A stretch of DNA of 64,000 bases from Diphasiastrum complanatum (GCA_029204225.1 CM055101.1:60717340-60781339); one strand, 5' to 3'; positions 11,842-22,611 are shown, counted from the stretch's first letter. Notes: generated from the letters alone by a model not told the origin. Made by a program: numbers and translations.

Positions 11842-12240
11842 CTAGCTTAATAGCTTCTCTAGATCGGCATGCATCTTCAAGGGTTTCGAGGACTTGTTCC
11901 TTCGGTAGCCAGCATGAAAAGCCCAATACTTATGAAGCCCATAAACGTTTCCCTTCCTCAAAGTTTGCAGAGTTAGGAGTTCGAAATCCTCATATATATT
12001 CCTTCTAAACCTTTTCAGCAGACCATAACAGTAAAACCTGAACATACATTCCATTCCGTAGTGGTAGTTTGCAGCTGCATCCTCCTCCGCTAGTTCTCTG
12101 AATTGCTTGTACATGACTCGGTTGTATCTATATCGCAGATGTTGTGACCAGAAGATAAAACGCCTTGTCATTTTTGGGCTGCGGCCAACACCAAGGATCT
12201 TGCGCTCTTCCAAGCAAGCATGTCAAAATTGGCGTAAGCC
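11842..12240 (-). pseudogene. LARP1 DM15-domain fragment, copy 2 (better preserved)
   Basis: About 123 uninterrupted antisense codons read like the complete LARP1 DM15 region: an LEERKILGVGRSP lead-in, FWSQHLRYRYNRVMYKQF, the LAEEDAAANYHYGMECMF block, YCYGLLKRFRRNIYEDFE and YGLHKYWAFHAGYR, ending near HADLEKLLS. Known LARP1 proteins have the same succession and use it to bind capped TOP-type mRNAs. Just upstream, an apparent two-base insertion shifts YANF away from HACLEERK, and no La motif is found. It is therefore a 5'-truncated copy. No intron is visible within it, compatible with either a retrocopy or a single captured exon. It could still be transcribed antisense to the plus strand. Confidence 0.8.
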
Positions 12241-13290
12241 ATGCAACGATTCCTTAACTGAGCCCTGGCTCTGTCTTCAAGGTCGTGAAGTAGAGACGAC
12301 CTGGATTTTAGGCGAAAGCGCGTGGTCAATCTTGAGCCTTGCAGCAGACTTGGTGAGGCTCTTTCAGATAAGATGCATGTCGAATATGGATCGTGAAGCA
12401 ACGTCGATAGCAGGACATCTTGCTCCACCCATATGGCATGGGCATCTTGTGCATTTGGTTGAAGCGTTGGTAAGTCTGAACTAGTGTTGCTACAACAACT
12501 GCTGCTATGAGCAAAAAAAAAACAGCCTGCGAACACAGGCCTTGCTTCTCCATCATGTTCTTTTGGATGACAATCCTTGGAGTCTCTGGGATGCAGAGCA
12601 ACAAATCGAGTACTATGAATGTAATAAAAGCGAGACTGGATCTCTGCACAAATCCGTAGCAACACACATAGGCAGGCGCTCGCGCTCCCTAAAAGCTCCA
12701 AAAGCTAGTGACAATGGAAATGAAGGAGGTGCACACATGCCTCTATAAAAGCCAGCACAATATTATTTCAAGCCACAATATTTCGGGGAAAGCCTATTAA
12801 TAGCCAGCACCTCAATATTGGAGGAGGCCAGAGAAGCGACATTTTGCCAAAACAAAAATCCAACGGTTTTCTCTCTCATATGTGGCATTTCATAGACAGC
12901 CCTTTTGGGCCTTGAAATTCCTCTAATGGTACGTTTTGAGGGACATTGATAGTATCATAATTCTAAGAATCAGACAAAGTGATAGACAAAAGAGTGCACA
13001 TTGGAGAGAGTGGAATGTTCTAAAAGTTCAAGATCACTCACGTGATGCGTTTCAGTTTCCAGAGAAACATAAATTTGGAGAGTAGAATGAAAATAAAGTC
13101 ACTTTGGCTATTCAGCTCAAAGAAGATGTTGTTAGAACACCATAGTGTTTACTCAAAGACCACTGCCAATTCTAAGAAATTGCCATGCTATGCACACTTG
13201 TCACCTAGAAACCTCATCCAACACAATAGTGATCTGCTACCATGTCATAGGAAGTGCACACCTTCTAGAATCGTTGACGGTAAGGAGAGT
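12241..13290. other. Unassigned region
   Basis: Overlapping antisense ORFs at 12168-12701 and 12326-12667 show no domain I recognise; the end of the first adjoins the LARP1-like fragment. A short motif near 12897-12935 (cccttttggg, then tcctctaatg) recurs in diverged form near 39008-39040, suggesting an old shared repeat. Nothing else stands out. Confidence 0.3.
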
Positions 13291-13381
13291 CACAAAAGTA
13301 CCATATGAATTAAGGTAACTAATGTGTCGCAGCTCTAGTGATTTTTAAGACATGATGTAAAAGCTCCAACAAAGTTGACCT

Positions 13382-13690
13382 TAAGGGAGGGTGTTGGAAA
13401 TACTATTGGGCAATGCCACTTTGTTGGCTATTAAGGACATACTTGAAATGTACTCATTACTGTAAATGTGTAAAGGCCCAATGTGCCTCTAAGTGGAGTA
13501 AGTAACTTAAGGACCCTTCTAATGTGAATGTGGCTATGGCTATTTGTGAGAAGGCATAACCTCCTCCTCCTCTCTCTCGCGTATCTTCCTCTTATCTCAT
13601 TGTATGTTGTAAGATAATTGAATACAAGAATATTGTTCTCTCTCCATCTCTATTGTGTAATATGGCCTGATCTCTGCTGCATGCTCTGAT
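13382..13690 (+). repeat. Copia-type LTR-like segment
   Basis: A purine run (aagggaggg) is followed by TGTTGGAAATACTATTGGGC at 13392, the typical polypurine-tract/LTR start of a copia 3' end. CT-rich sequence and a likely polyadenylation region follow. No matching second LTR is seen in the window and no copia protein lies upstream, so this may be a remnant or solo LTR. Its right edge is uncertain. Confidence 0.45.
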
Positions 13691-15480
13691 TGCAACAAAA
13701 AGTACCATATGAATCAAGGTAACTACTGTGTCGTAGCTCCCATAGGTCAAAAGACCCAATTATCATAGTTTTTCCAATGCCCCAAAGAGTATAGACATCT
13801 ACACCACACCACCAACTAGGATTCAACACCATACTCCAACGGGAGGCTGGACCACCATACCCCAAGTACCCAAAGTATATTACACGGGCATATAATATAT
13901 CCTTATAGTGACGCAAGCAATGGGGCCCCAAGATCATGCCTACAAGAAATACCCCACAAATCCAAGTTTCGTTTCCTACAATAGGGCAAAATCTGTATGA
14001 CGAATGCTTCCTAAAACCCACTACAATCAGACCTTGGTTTTAACACCCTATAACTAGACGTCATTGCTAAACCTTATAAGTTAACTTATAAGGACACACA
14101 CCTTAGTGACGAAGTGATTGAAACCGTTACTTACAAGATAGAAGTCATGAAGATAGGAATATGGCCGACGCATTCCGCCCGTGACCATACTATCCCGTAC
14201 TTAGGATCGATAGCCTATATGTGATGATTGTAGGACTTGACACTACTATATGTGGCCTCCATGCTGGAGATCTAGCAACTGAAGTTGACAATGAGGGATT
14301 TTGAGTAAAAGCTTCTATGTATATCAAAGTTGGCTAGCAATGGGTATTAGTGACAACACAAACCTTACAACTACAAACGATTGAGCACGTAATCATAGCC
14401 TCCGAGTCTTCATGCTGAGCTTTACACTAAATGACCTACCATTACCTGGGAACTTTTGCCAAGTAGTGTGAGAGGGCATAACCTAGTACCATTTCTACAA
14501 CTGATACGTCCATCGACTTCTGATCCCAGATGACCGATTGTTTCAAATTAGACGTAGGGTCAACACAAGCTCTCTTTATATATATGAATTGATCACCAGC
14601 TTAACATGGATTTGCGTAGGCATAACAACTATCCAATACACCGAATTGATAGCAACACGTCATATCCCTTCACTAGCACCATCTATCGATGATTTAACTA
14701 CGATCATTAGAGGAGCCAACCAAGACCCACACGAAGCACCCCCCGAGACATTCAAAGAAGAACTTAGTAAGTGCACATGCTATCAATAGATCTGCAACAT
14801 TTCGAAGGTCAAAAAGTCAAAGGCACCAGAACTAGTAACATGTGTAGTTAATTGGAAGTTGGGTAGCCGCAACACGTGGGGTCCGTACTTCAAGATTCTA
14901 TTTTCTACCATTAACTAACATGACTTCTCGTGTAAATGCAAAGCATATTGCACATCAAAGTTTCTTCCCATCTACTCATAGTGTTCACATCAAAAGAAAA
15001 CTATCTTATCGATTGGAATATCATGAAAAGAAACTTTGAATATTTTGGATCACAATGAGCGCCAACGTGAATCTAAATTTTTGCGATTCAGAAATTATGG
15101 AGTGTGTTGGATCAAAAGGAGCAGCAAGATTATTTCATACTTTTGCAATTAAAAAATTTGCAAGTTCAAAACACATCTATTGAAAAAGTATAACTGCAAG
15201 GCTTTGATTTTGCTCATAACTGCAAAGCTTTGATTTTGCATATAAAAGCAAGAAACATGGAGTGTGTTGGATCAAAAAGAGCGCCAAGGTTATTTGTAGT
15301 TGAAATTTTTTTCCGATTCAGACGAGTTTTAATAGCTTATAAGATATATAACAATTTGGTTTTCTACTAGATTAATCTATCGATTATTAAAATGTCTAAG
15401 TATCATCTCCATATTGATCTTCCTACATAATATACTCCACTGTCAAAAAAAAATCTGAAAGGATCCACCTTACCAGCTCA
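13691..15480. other. Unassigned region
   Basis: No recognisable gene. Small ORFs at 13650-14021 (minus) and 14538-14789 (plus) lack known motifs. A 15-base phrase (atggagtgtgttgga or close variants) occurs near 15099 and 15257, within two short imperfect repeats (15090-15160 and 15245-15310). Confidence 0.3.
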
Positions 15481-15487
15481 CCAAAAC

Positions 15488-17371
15488 ATGGATCACAGGA
15501 TGGAGGACAGAAAACACTGTGATCTATGGGTTGATGGAAGTTTATATCCAATCGATTCAAGCTCAGTGCAACATCCAAATTTTAGATCAGTCACACAACT
15601 CGTACTGTTTTTGTGTGAAGGACGCAATGGTCTATTGGGTTATTGTGAAAGATTGAAAAGTTATGGCATTATTAATTCAATAAAAAAAATCCATTATTTG
15701 GAAAATATGCTGAATGGTTTACCTACTGACTATAGAAAAAACGAAACTCTTCTATTGCAAACAAAAGAAGAGAATGAAATCTTGAAGATAGATAATTATC
15801 GTTTACAAAATATTATATTAAACCTTAACCAAGAAAATGACAATATGAACTAATTGTACAAACATTGTGTACCTCATATTGTCAAGTAATGCAGAAATAA
15901 ACACATTACGAAAGAAAATACTGAACAATAAGCGAAAAAGAGTTATTTTAAAAGGTATTGACGAGCTTTCATCAAGTGGGATCAACGAAAAAAAGAATAT
16001 ATGCTTTCAAGTAAGATTTTGTTATAAAGTATTCATGTGTTTTGTTTCATCTAGCACATCAATGATTGTGAATTGTTTTTCAGGGGTTTGCAAAACATCA
16101 TTGGTATTCCTTACCATATCAATGAAATTTATAACTCAAAACATGGCACTTTGTCATATGATTCCACCAAAAATATGTTTGTAGATTTGAATTATTTACT
16201 GAGATTTATTTGTAAAGTTTTATGGAATCACAAATGAAATTTTTTAAAAATTGATATTAGTTCTCAAGTTAGACAGAAGTAATAAAGGGACAAAAGTTGA
16301 AAAGGTTTTTTACACTTATGAATGGAGCATTAAGCAATACGATAAACTGAAGAGTCTTAATATCAGTGTGCAGTTCAAAAATAACATCTGGTGGTTAGCA
16401 GCTTTCCAGGTTTAATTCTATTTTATTGAGTACTAGCAACTAATTAGAGATATAGAAGATCCAACTTGGAAACCAGTACTACCAATTTCGCTTAAAAATG
16501 TCCACATTTGTACACTACATGGAAAGGTTAGAATTATCGAAAAATTGATATACCTTCATATTTGGTTTGCCTGGAATACTAAGCCAAAGTCATTAGCCAA
16601 AAAAGCAATAGCTCGATTGGAGGAAGTTCTATTAAAAGTGGGTCTTCATAAAGGACACGTTAAAATACAAAATGACGAGAAGCTTTTGGAGAAAAACGGA
16701 AAACATCCCATGCAAACCAAGCATAGGAGGATCCAAAGCTCATCGTTTCTTATCAAATCATTCCGGAAAATCAACTAAAATTCAGTGCTCAATTTGGATA
16801 GATGTACTCAATGCCACAAAGGATTTTGAAGAAAAAGAAACAACAAGGATTAAAAAGGTTGAAGTCTGCTGGACAAAGCTTGACAACATGGTCAAATTGC
16901 TCAGAAAAGATAAATTGTTTGATACTGATGTCCTACTAATTGAAAAATCAACAATTGAGTTTGTGGATGCAATTAAAGACGTCTGGGGTGAAGGTCATAT
17001 TACGCTTTATATGGTAAATCTCTTTTCAATGTAACTAACTCTTAGAATTATAATTTCATTGCACATACACTAAATTTAAAATGATTAATACGACAATGTT
17101 TGTATCTATGAGATTGCAGCACATTTTACGACATCATGCATCATTTTTTGCAAAAGCTTATGGCAGTCTAAGTATTTGGTCATCACAAGGAATGGAAAAA
17201 TCGCATTGGCAAGCCAAAGCAACATTTCATTGAAATACACAACATGCTGGAACATCTCAAAAAAATACTTACATCATCTAGCTATTTCAATGGTTCTATA
17301 GACGTGTTCAAATCCGATACAAAACTGGATCAACAAATTATCAGAAATTTTGAAAGGCGTGCAAATTTATA
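15488..17371 (+). pseudogene. Decayed multi-exon transposase-like gene, family unnamed
   Basis: Several coding blocks follow each other on the plus strand with intron-like gaps. The order is: a leading ORF (15488-15853) ending in a predicted coiled coil rich in Leu, Asn and Glu; a block to 16010 with a GTAAG donor and a TTTTTCAG acceptor at 16083; a block with GLQNIIGIPYHINEI; a block ending NNIWWLAAFQ at 16409; a block containing VHICTLHGKVRIIEKL; one with KPSIGGSKAHRFLS; then, across an intron at 17014-17119, HILRHHASFFAKAYGSL, SQGMEKSHWQAK and WFYRRVQIRY. Stops near 17235 and 17290, a frameshift near 16730 and a 26-base gap at 16410 too short for an intron show decay. The closing histidine/EKSH/WYR-like pattern resembles a widespread uncharacterised eukaryotic family I associate with transposases, but I cannot name it. 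Confidence 0.55.
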
Positions 17372-18193
17372 GTCGAAAATAATATTGATATATAAGACTC
17401 AACTCATAATAATTTTTATGATATCAGACGAAAAGAGTATATGTATTATATGGCATCAATTCCAGTACAATGCACAGCAAAATCATTGTTTCTCTTTATC
17501 TTTAATGATCAGCTTTGTTGTGTGGTCATGAAATTTTTTTTTCTATCATATGGGTCTAGAAAATCAATAGATCTTCTTTTGCTCAAGTCTATGTATCCGG
17601 AGAAAACAACTAAGGAGAATGACCTTTTAGGAACTTCCTCATCTACATAGCCAAATACTTTTATGACAATGTCTCTCTTCGCAAATATAATTTTATATGT
17701 ATTCTGAGAGTATTTATGCCCGTGCGAGAATTATGATAATGCTTTAATTGCCATTATTATTGTCGCAGCATTTGAAGAAAATTTGCTATGATGAATGCAA
17801 ATCTCTTTATTTACAAAGCTCTTCAAATAATGGGATAGGGATGAATTTCTTTGTCGTGATCCCTGGCCTTCCCTCACATATCCATGCCTTGTTGCAAAGG
17901 CATCTACCTCCACATTAGCCTGTAAAATACGAGCAAAGGTCCCCTATCTTGAAAATAAAATAACTATGTTTGAATAGAAATCTCATTCAAATAAAACCAA
18001 ATATACTTACCAGATCACACTCATCAGCTTGAACAATTGCAACAGTATGTAGATCATGACCAACAACTATGGACGCTGAAGTAGTGGATGGATTAGTTTT
18101 TGAGGACTATGAGACATATTTGCTCTGGATTCTCAGAAATTCCTCTTCACTGGGCAACTTTGCTTGGTATGCTCTGCTTTCAGACATGATTGA
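17372..18193. other. Unassigned region
   Basis: A 69-codon plus ORF (17441-17650) and a 60-codon minus ORF (17731-17913) show nothing I recognise. The plus ORF follows the transposase-like gene and might be part of its 3' end. Confidence 0.2.
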
Positions 18194-18556
18194 CTACAGG
18201 GCTTTAGTCCCATCCAGCCACTCATCTTCGTCTTTGTAATCAATAGAAGCACACAGATAATCACACTTGAGATCTATGAAGTCCGAGAATTCTTTGATGA
18301 AATTAAACAAAATTGATAATATTTCATCCTCCCTCAGATCAAGAAAATCTCCAACATCATTCAAAGAGACGTATGCGACACTATTCATGTAATACACCAG
18401 AAAATCGAGAATAGTCTTGATTTTGTCATATGGATTCACGTCAAATAAGGAAGAAATGGACAATGCACGAGATTGGATTGGGTTGTACATTGCTGCCAAT
18501 CTTGCCTCCTCATCATCACCCAAGACGTCATCAACAATAGCTGATTCTGATATCAC
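18194..18556 (-). CDS. Unrecognised acidic ORF, 120 codons
   Basis: The antisense ORF begins MISESAIVDDVLGDDEEARL and continues as a soluble, acidic protein rich in Asp, Glu, Leu and Ile, with predicted helices (DFLDLREDEILSILFNFIKE) and an acidic end (YKDEDEWLDG). It has an ATG and a stop, but no family comes to mind. No promoter or neighbouring exon is clear. Length and composition exceed what I would expect by chance in AT-rich DNA, so it may be one exon of a decayed gene. The start is simply the first ATG. Confidence 0.3.
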   Translation of the reverse strand: MISESAIVDDVLGDDEEARLAAMYNPIQSRALSISSLFDVNPYDKIKTILDFLVYYMNSVAYVSLNDVGDFLDLREDEILSILFNFIKEFSDFIDLKCDYLCASIDYKDEDEWLDGTKAL

Positions 18557-19059
18557 AGAATAACTGATGATGAGGCGCTCTCAATGCTTAGCCTCGAAGT
18601 TCCTGCCTCTTCAGGAACAAGAGCAGAAAGATAAAACACAAAGCCCATGCCCTCCTGAACAAAGCGACATGATCAATTGTGCTGGTCACAATGGACCACA
18701 CGTTTAAAATCACTCGCTATTTTCGTGAATCGTCGGTTGTGAGCTTGCTTTGAAAGTGGTTGGGCAAGTACCAGGTCATGGAAATGAATGAATCATAGAC
18801 TGTACATTATCAATATAGACTGATTCAGAATATAATAATATTGTTTATACAAGGCCAAGAAATATGATCTATGTTCAGATCCAAACCTCTCGATATCAAA
18901 AGGCATATTGAAATACACCTAAACCCTAGATTCAACAAGGAAGGCATGCAAAGCATAATCAAAAGTATTAGAAGATGAGGCAGCCAAGTCTTTAGAACTT
19001 CAGAAGTATAAAAAGAAGCCTCGAGTATAGCTATGACGTGAGATGGTTACGAGAAAATT
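18557..19059. other. Unassigned region
   Basis: No gene, repeat or motif stands out on either strand. Confidence 0.4.
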
Positions 19060-19880
19060 AGATAGTCCTCGCATGTTGGCGATATTGGTGATTGACCGGA
19101 TATCGCAACGACGCGAGGGATACAAGGTCATACAGACTATGACCTAGATTCTCGCATGGTAGCGATACTAAAGAACAAGAAGTGTGGACACAAACAAGAG
19201 CTATGGGGTGTGAAAATCGAAAACTAAGCAAAAGTTATAAAATGATCGAACAACATTTATATAGTTAAAACCAATAAAATCCAAGTCGTACACGCGTCGA
19301 TTCAACAACGGATCAGATCTCTCATGCGTAATGTAACCGTCCACACGTGCGAGACCACACACGCAACAATACATGTCAATCTGTCATTCGGCCATGTGCC
19401 CACACAATGCACGTCACTATACCATTCGACCACGTGTCCACACGTGCGGTTCCAAACGTGCAGTTTTGCACATGCGGATCCAAATGTGCAGTTTCACATG
19501 TCAGTTTTCGATTGGACCACGTGTTGCAAGTTTTCACACGTGTGATTTTTTTTTAGCTATATAAGTCTAATTCCCACGATTTTTTAGGTTTTTCTTGAAT
19601 TTGGTTTCTTCCTAGAATGCTACCATAGGACTTGCAAGCTCAATATCGCCATCGAGTGAGAGCCTCCCTCCCCCCCCCTGACTTTGGGCCTCTCTCGCGG
19701 CATAGCGATATCAGCCTCACAGTTTTCAGTATTGGCATCACATGAGAGAACCCGTCTTGCTCTTATACTATATCACTATCCTCACGTCATAGAGATATCC
19801 ATCTGTGCCTCCCAGTATCGCCATCACGCGAACGAGTCTATCATTCATCACCATAGTAACACTCTCTCACGTGGTAGAGA
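19060..19880. repeat. Cluster of GCGATA/TATCGC motifs
   Basis: The hexamer GCGATA or its complement occurs at about 19079, 19101, 19162, 19645, 19704 and 19816, often next to 'catcac' or 'ctcgcat'. Degenerate forms (agagatatc) occur near 19790 and 19876. The array brackets the G-box cluster. It could be a set of protein-binding sites or a degraded satellite-like repeat. Confidence 0.4.
19340..19565 (+). promoter_or_regulatory. G-box-dense promoter-like region with TATA box
   Basis: Five CACGTG palindromes lie at 19344, 19431, 19441, 19518 and 19537, with several further ACGT cores, followed by TATATAAG at 19558. In plants CACGTG/ACGTG clusters are bound by bZIP and bHLH factors (ABRE/G-box). 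A sixth CACGTG lies at 19868. The next coding-like sequence downstream is the histone H3-like pseudogene at 19893. It could instead be the promoter of an unrecognised LTR. Confidence 0.5.
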
Positions 19881-19892
19881 TATCTGGCCTCA

Positions 19893-20342
19893 ATGGCTCG
19901 GGTGAAGCAAACCGCTAGGCTTACTAGCTTTGTTGAACCAGCCCGTCCATAGATTGAACCCATACATCCGCAAAGATGTGAAAGACCTCGCCGTCTATGG
20001 TTGAGGGAGATCAGGGCATTACAAAGGAGCACCAAGCTTCTGATCCCAAAAGCAGCCTTCTACTAGGCTGTGAGGGAGGTCATGCAGGATATGACTACTC
20101 ATCTACCCTATGCAGTGAGGTGGAATATCACTACCTTGGAGGCACTCCATACTACCTATGAGGACTTCCAAACTAAAATGTTTGAGGATTCGATCTTGTG
20201 CTCGATACATGCCAAGATGGTGATACTAATGCCCAAAGACATGTTTCTTGTCATGAGACTTCGCAACACCTATGACAACACTTTTAAGTTAGGCTTCACA
20301 CATAGGCAAGTTCCTCTGGAAAAGGGGCTTGTCCCACTCTGA
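19893..20342 (+). pseudogene. Histone H3 / CENH3-like pseudogene
   Basis: One reading frame, broken by two TAG codons (about 19950 and 20067), opens with MARVKQTAR, the H3 tail start. It continues with LREIRALQRSTKLLIPKAAF (alpha-N and alpha-1), VREVMQDM, RWNITTLEALHTTYEDFQ, MFEDSILCSIHAK and LMPKDMFLVMRLR (alpha-2 and alpha-3). Between QD and the conserved ALH/ALQ the stretch is four residues longer than in canonical H3 and carries a Trp. A longer loop 1 with a Trp, and the LLIP motif, are typical of plant centromeric H3 (CENH3). MPKD is instead canonical-H3-like. There is no intron, so it could be a retrocopy. The tail is short and degraded, and the reading continues about 15 codons past the expected C-terminus. 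The two stops make a functional histone unlikely. Confidence 0.7.
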
Positions 20343-20384
20343 AAAAAGAGAAAGCAAGCATAGCCCAAGCGTTCAAAACCCAAG

Positions 20385-20752
20385 CCTAGGTCTCCCAGCT
20401 CTTCACCCTTGCTCCTCCCATTAGAAAAGATCTGGCAAGTACGTCGGCAATTCCATGGGTTGAGAGTCCTCTCCCAACCCCTGATCTTGAAATCCAAAGT
20501 TCTCCTTCTCAACATGCAGATGATTTAAATACAGTGGTGGACAAGATTGTTTCTGATGTTGATGCAACTGATAAAGAGTTGCACTTCAGATTTCCCAATG
20601 ACCCAAATGAGACATTCTTTGATTCTGAAAGATACATAGATTTTGATATGTATATAGCCAAAAAAATAGATGATCTCGGAGGAGAGTTTATGTTTTGTAT
20701 AGGTGATATTAATTTTGCAATGCATATCAAAAGCCGTATTGTAGAGAGCTAA
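20385..20752 (+). CDS. Unrecognised ORF, about 115 codons, no early ATG
   Basis: An open plus-strand frame runs through PWVESPLPTPDLEIQ, NTVVDKIVSDVDATDKELHF and SERYIDFDMYIAKKIDDLGG to a stop at 20752. It is acidic and looks like coding sequence, with a Pro/Ser-rich lead-in and a folded-looking C-terminal half. I do not recognise the family. It lies 40 bp past the H3-like pseudogene and may be a separate gene fragment or an exon; an ATG-initiated start is not visible. Confidence 0.3.
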
Positions 20753-21672
20753 AGGAGAAGACCTCCCATATCTCGGACACAATCATTGAATCCGGGTGTG
20801 TATACTATGTATATAAATACACATATACAGTCATGAGGAGATTTTTGTTGTATCTCCATTTTTTGGGCATCTGTTGCATAGAGAGAGGAAAGCCAGAAGG
20901 CTCTTCAGGCACACAAGCATGGAGGCATCAATGTTCATCATCCCATACTGTGCAAAGTAAGATAATTTCTTGTTGGAAAATGAACTTCACTTTCCTTCAT
21001 CCCTAGATCCCTCCACATGGGACGAATCAGATCTCGCAAGTGCAATCCGTAAGTTCAATAGCCTTAGACAGCCGTAACTAAGCAGGTGCTAAAACGCGGC
21101 TATTAGTTTTACAAGAAAAGCTTAGAAGAAGATGTAAAGATAGAATATAAGTTTGTGCAAACGTAGTGTAGAGAGAATAAGAGAGAGTAAGAGAGATTAG
21201 GAGAGAGTGAGATAGAAGAGAAGCTGATGCAACTATAGAATAGAAAACAGAAACTAGCATGCTAATAAGCGGTAGACTATGAGCTCTTATACAAAAGAGA
21301 TTTATAAAGCAATAGATCTTTCTATCAGTTTTTCTGTTATGTATGCATGAATGATAGTATTGTTTATGTGTATACTGTTGTTCTGATGAATGGATCATAT
21401 TGACTTGGTAATCAAAAGTTAGCTGTAGATTCGTAATGTGCAAAAACTTAGCGGTGAAAATTTTGTCATTTTTTTTTCGCATGCTCTCTCTTTAGCTTTT
21501 TCGCATATTTTCTACTACAGTTAAAACATGCCTAAGTGCACAAAAACACACTTCACATTTTTCACATTTTTCATTTTTTTTGCGAAAAACACGACAGTTA
21601 CAGAACAATGCATGCTTTCACATCTAAAAATTGTGAGCTATAGTTGAGGCAAAAACAATCAGTTTGCTTCAG
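20753..21672 (+). repeat. Probable 5' LTR region of a copia element
   Basis: The stretch ends directly before a perfect tRNA-Met primer-binding site at 21673, so at least its right part should be an LTR. It holds a TATA-like tatataaatac near 20810 and a purine-rich GAGA stretch at 21165-21225. The left LTR edge and the matching 3' LTR were not found. The LTR at 26726 does not look the same. Confidence 0.45.
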
Positions 21673-21684
21673 TGGTATCAGAGC
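21673..21684 (+). other. Primer-binding site (initiator tRNA-Met)
   Basis: A perfect TGGTATCAGAGC, followed within about 20 bases by a start-like ATGGCAACG and the gag region of a copia element. Confidence 0.85.
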
Positions 21685-21699
21685 ACTATAGACTATCAA

Positions 21700-22500
21700 A
21701 TGGCAACGAACCTGCAGCAAAAACTTGTGAGTGTATTCAATGGCAGCAACTACACTGTCTGAAAACACAAGATGAAGATGCTACTCAGAGGAGAAGGCCT
21801 ATGGAGCGTAGTGGATGGAACAAAAGTCAGACCACAACAAAATCTGGCTGAATGGAGAAAAAAGAACAATAGAGCAATGGCGCTCATCACTCTGTCACTT
21901 GCAGAAGACATCATGATGACCACCATGGACTATGAAACCAGCCACGAAATGTGGGAAAGGCTACAAACAAAACATGAGCAGATGACAAGTGCAGAGGTCT
22001 TGCATCTCAAAAATCAGCTTCTAAATATGAAGTGGGACGACAGTGATCTAGACAAGCATGTTGGGAAGATGAAAGCCATCTTCGATCAATTAGCAGCTAC
22101 AAATTAGACTCATGCGATCCCACCGGAGCAGCAGTTCCTACACTTTATAAGAACTCTACCATCTCCCTACTACAGCTTGAGGTCAATACTCACGAGGATG
22201 CCTAACATGACATTCAGTGATGCTATTAAAGTTGTGAAGGATGTACGAAGGCCACATCTAGCTGTAAAGACTTAGAGGGAGTCCTGCATGTTCCCACATT
22301 GAAAAGCGATATGTTGTCAGTAGCAAAGATCACTGATATGGGACTAAGTGTTACTTTCAATAGTAACGAATGTCACATAAAGGATTGTGAACCAACCGGA
22401 TCCTAGTGACAAATGAAAGAAAAGGCAACTTGTATCGAACAAGTGTCCAAACAAGAGGATGGTGGAGCTATTGCCCAGGCCAAATGGGCTGATTGTAAAT
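21700..22500 (+). pseudogene. Copia gag fragment fused to pre-integrase piece
   Basis: The frame at 21772-22107 reads as copia gag (UBN2 type): KMLLRGEGLWSVVDGT, then EMWERLQTKHEQMTSAEVLH and a helical region to FDQLAATN. After a stop the same domain continues to about 22265 (RTLPSPYYSLRSILTRM). It then jumps to VLHVPTLKSDMLSVAKITDM and FNSNECHIKD, which in intact copia lies after the protease and before the integrase. The zinc knuckle and the protease active site are therefore missing through internal deletion. Stops and frameshifts follow. Gag forms the particle in which reverse transcription occurs; this copy cannot. Confidence 0.75.
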
Positions 22501-22611
22501 ACTAACATAGAGACTGTTGATGCAAAGGTAAAAGGATCTTTTCACGTTTTTTATTTACATGATGGCATGGAGTTTAAAATATTTTAACAATTTTTCGCTG
22601 TGATCTCTCAG

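Larger units (their letters stand above)
10153..12170. repeat. 1-kb tandem duplication
   Basis: The stretch 10153-11165 is repeated head to tail at 11166-12170. The copies share aaccttcttttacaccca at the start and a LARP1-like fragment at the end. They differ by scattered substitutions and small indels, so the duplication is not very recent. Copy 1 continues to the left into the 9780/10031 repeats. Confidence 0.85.

Noticed and set aside
12326-12667. Antisense ORF with a hydrophobic segment (FFLLIAAVVVATLVQ)
   Set aside because: A single hydrophobic stretch in an ORF overlapping another open frame, with no family resemblance; not enough to call a membrane protein.
12168-12701. 177-codon antisense ORF as a separate gene
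   Set aside because: Its last part overlaps the LARP1-like fragment and seems to be its upstream sequence in a shifted frame; the rest has no recognisable domain.
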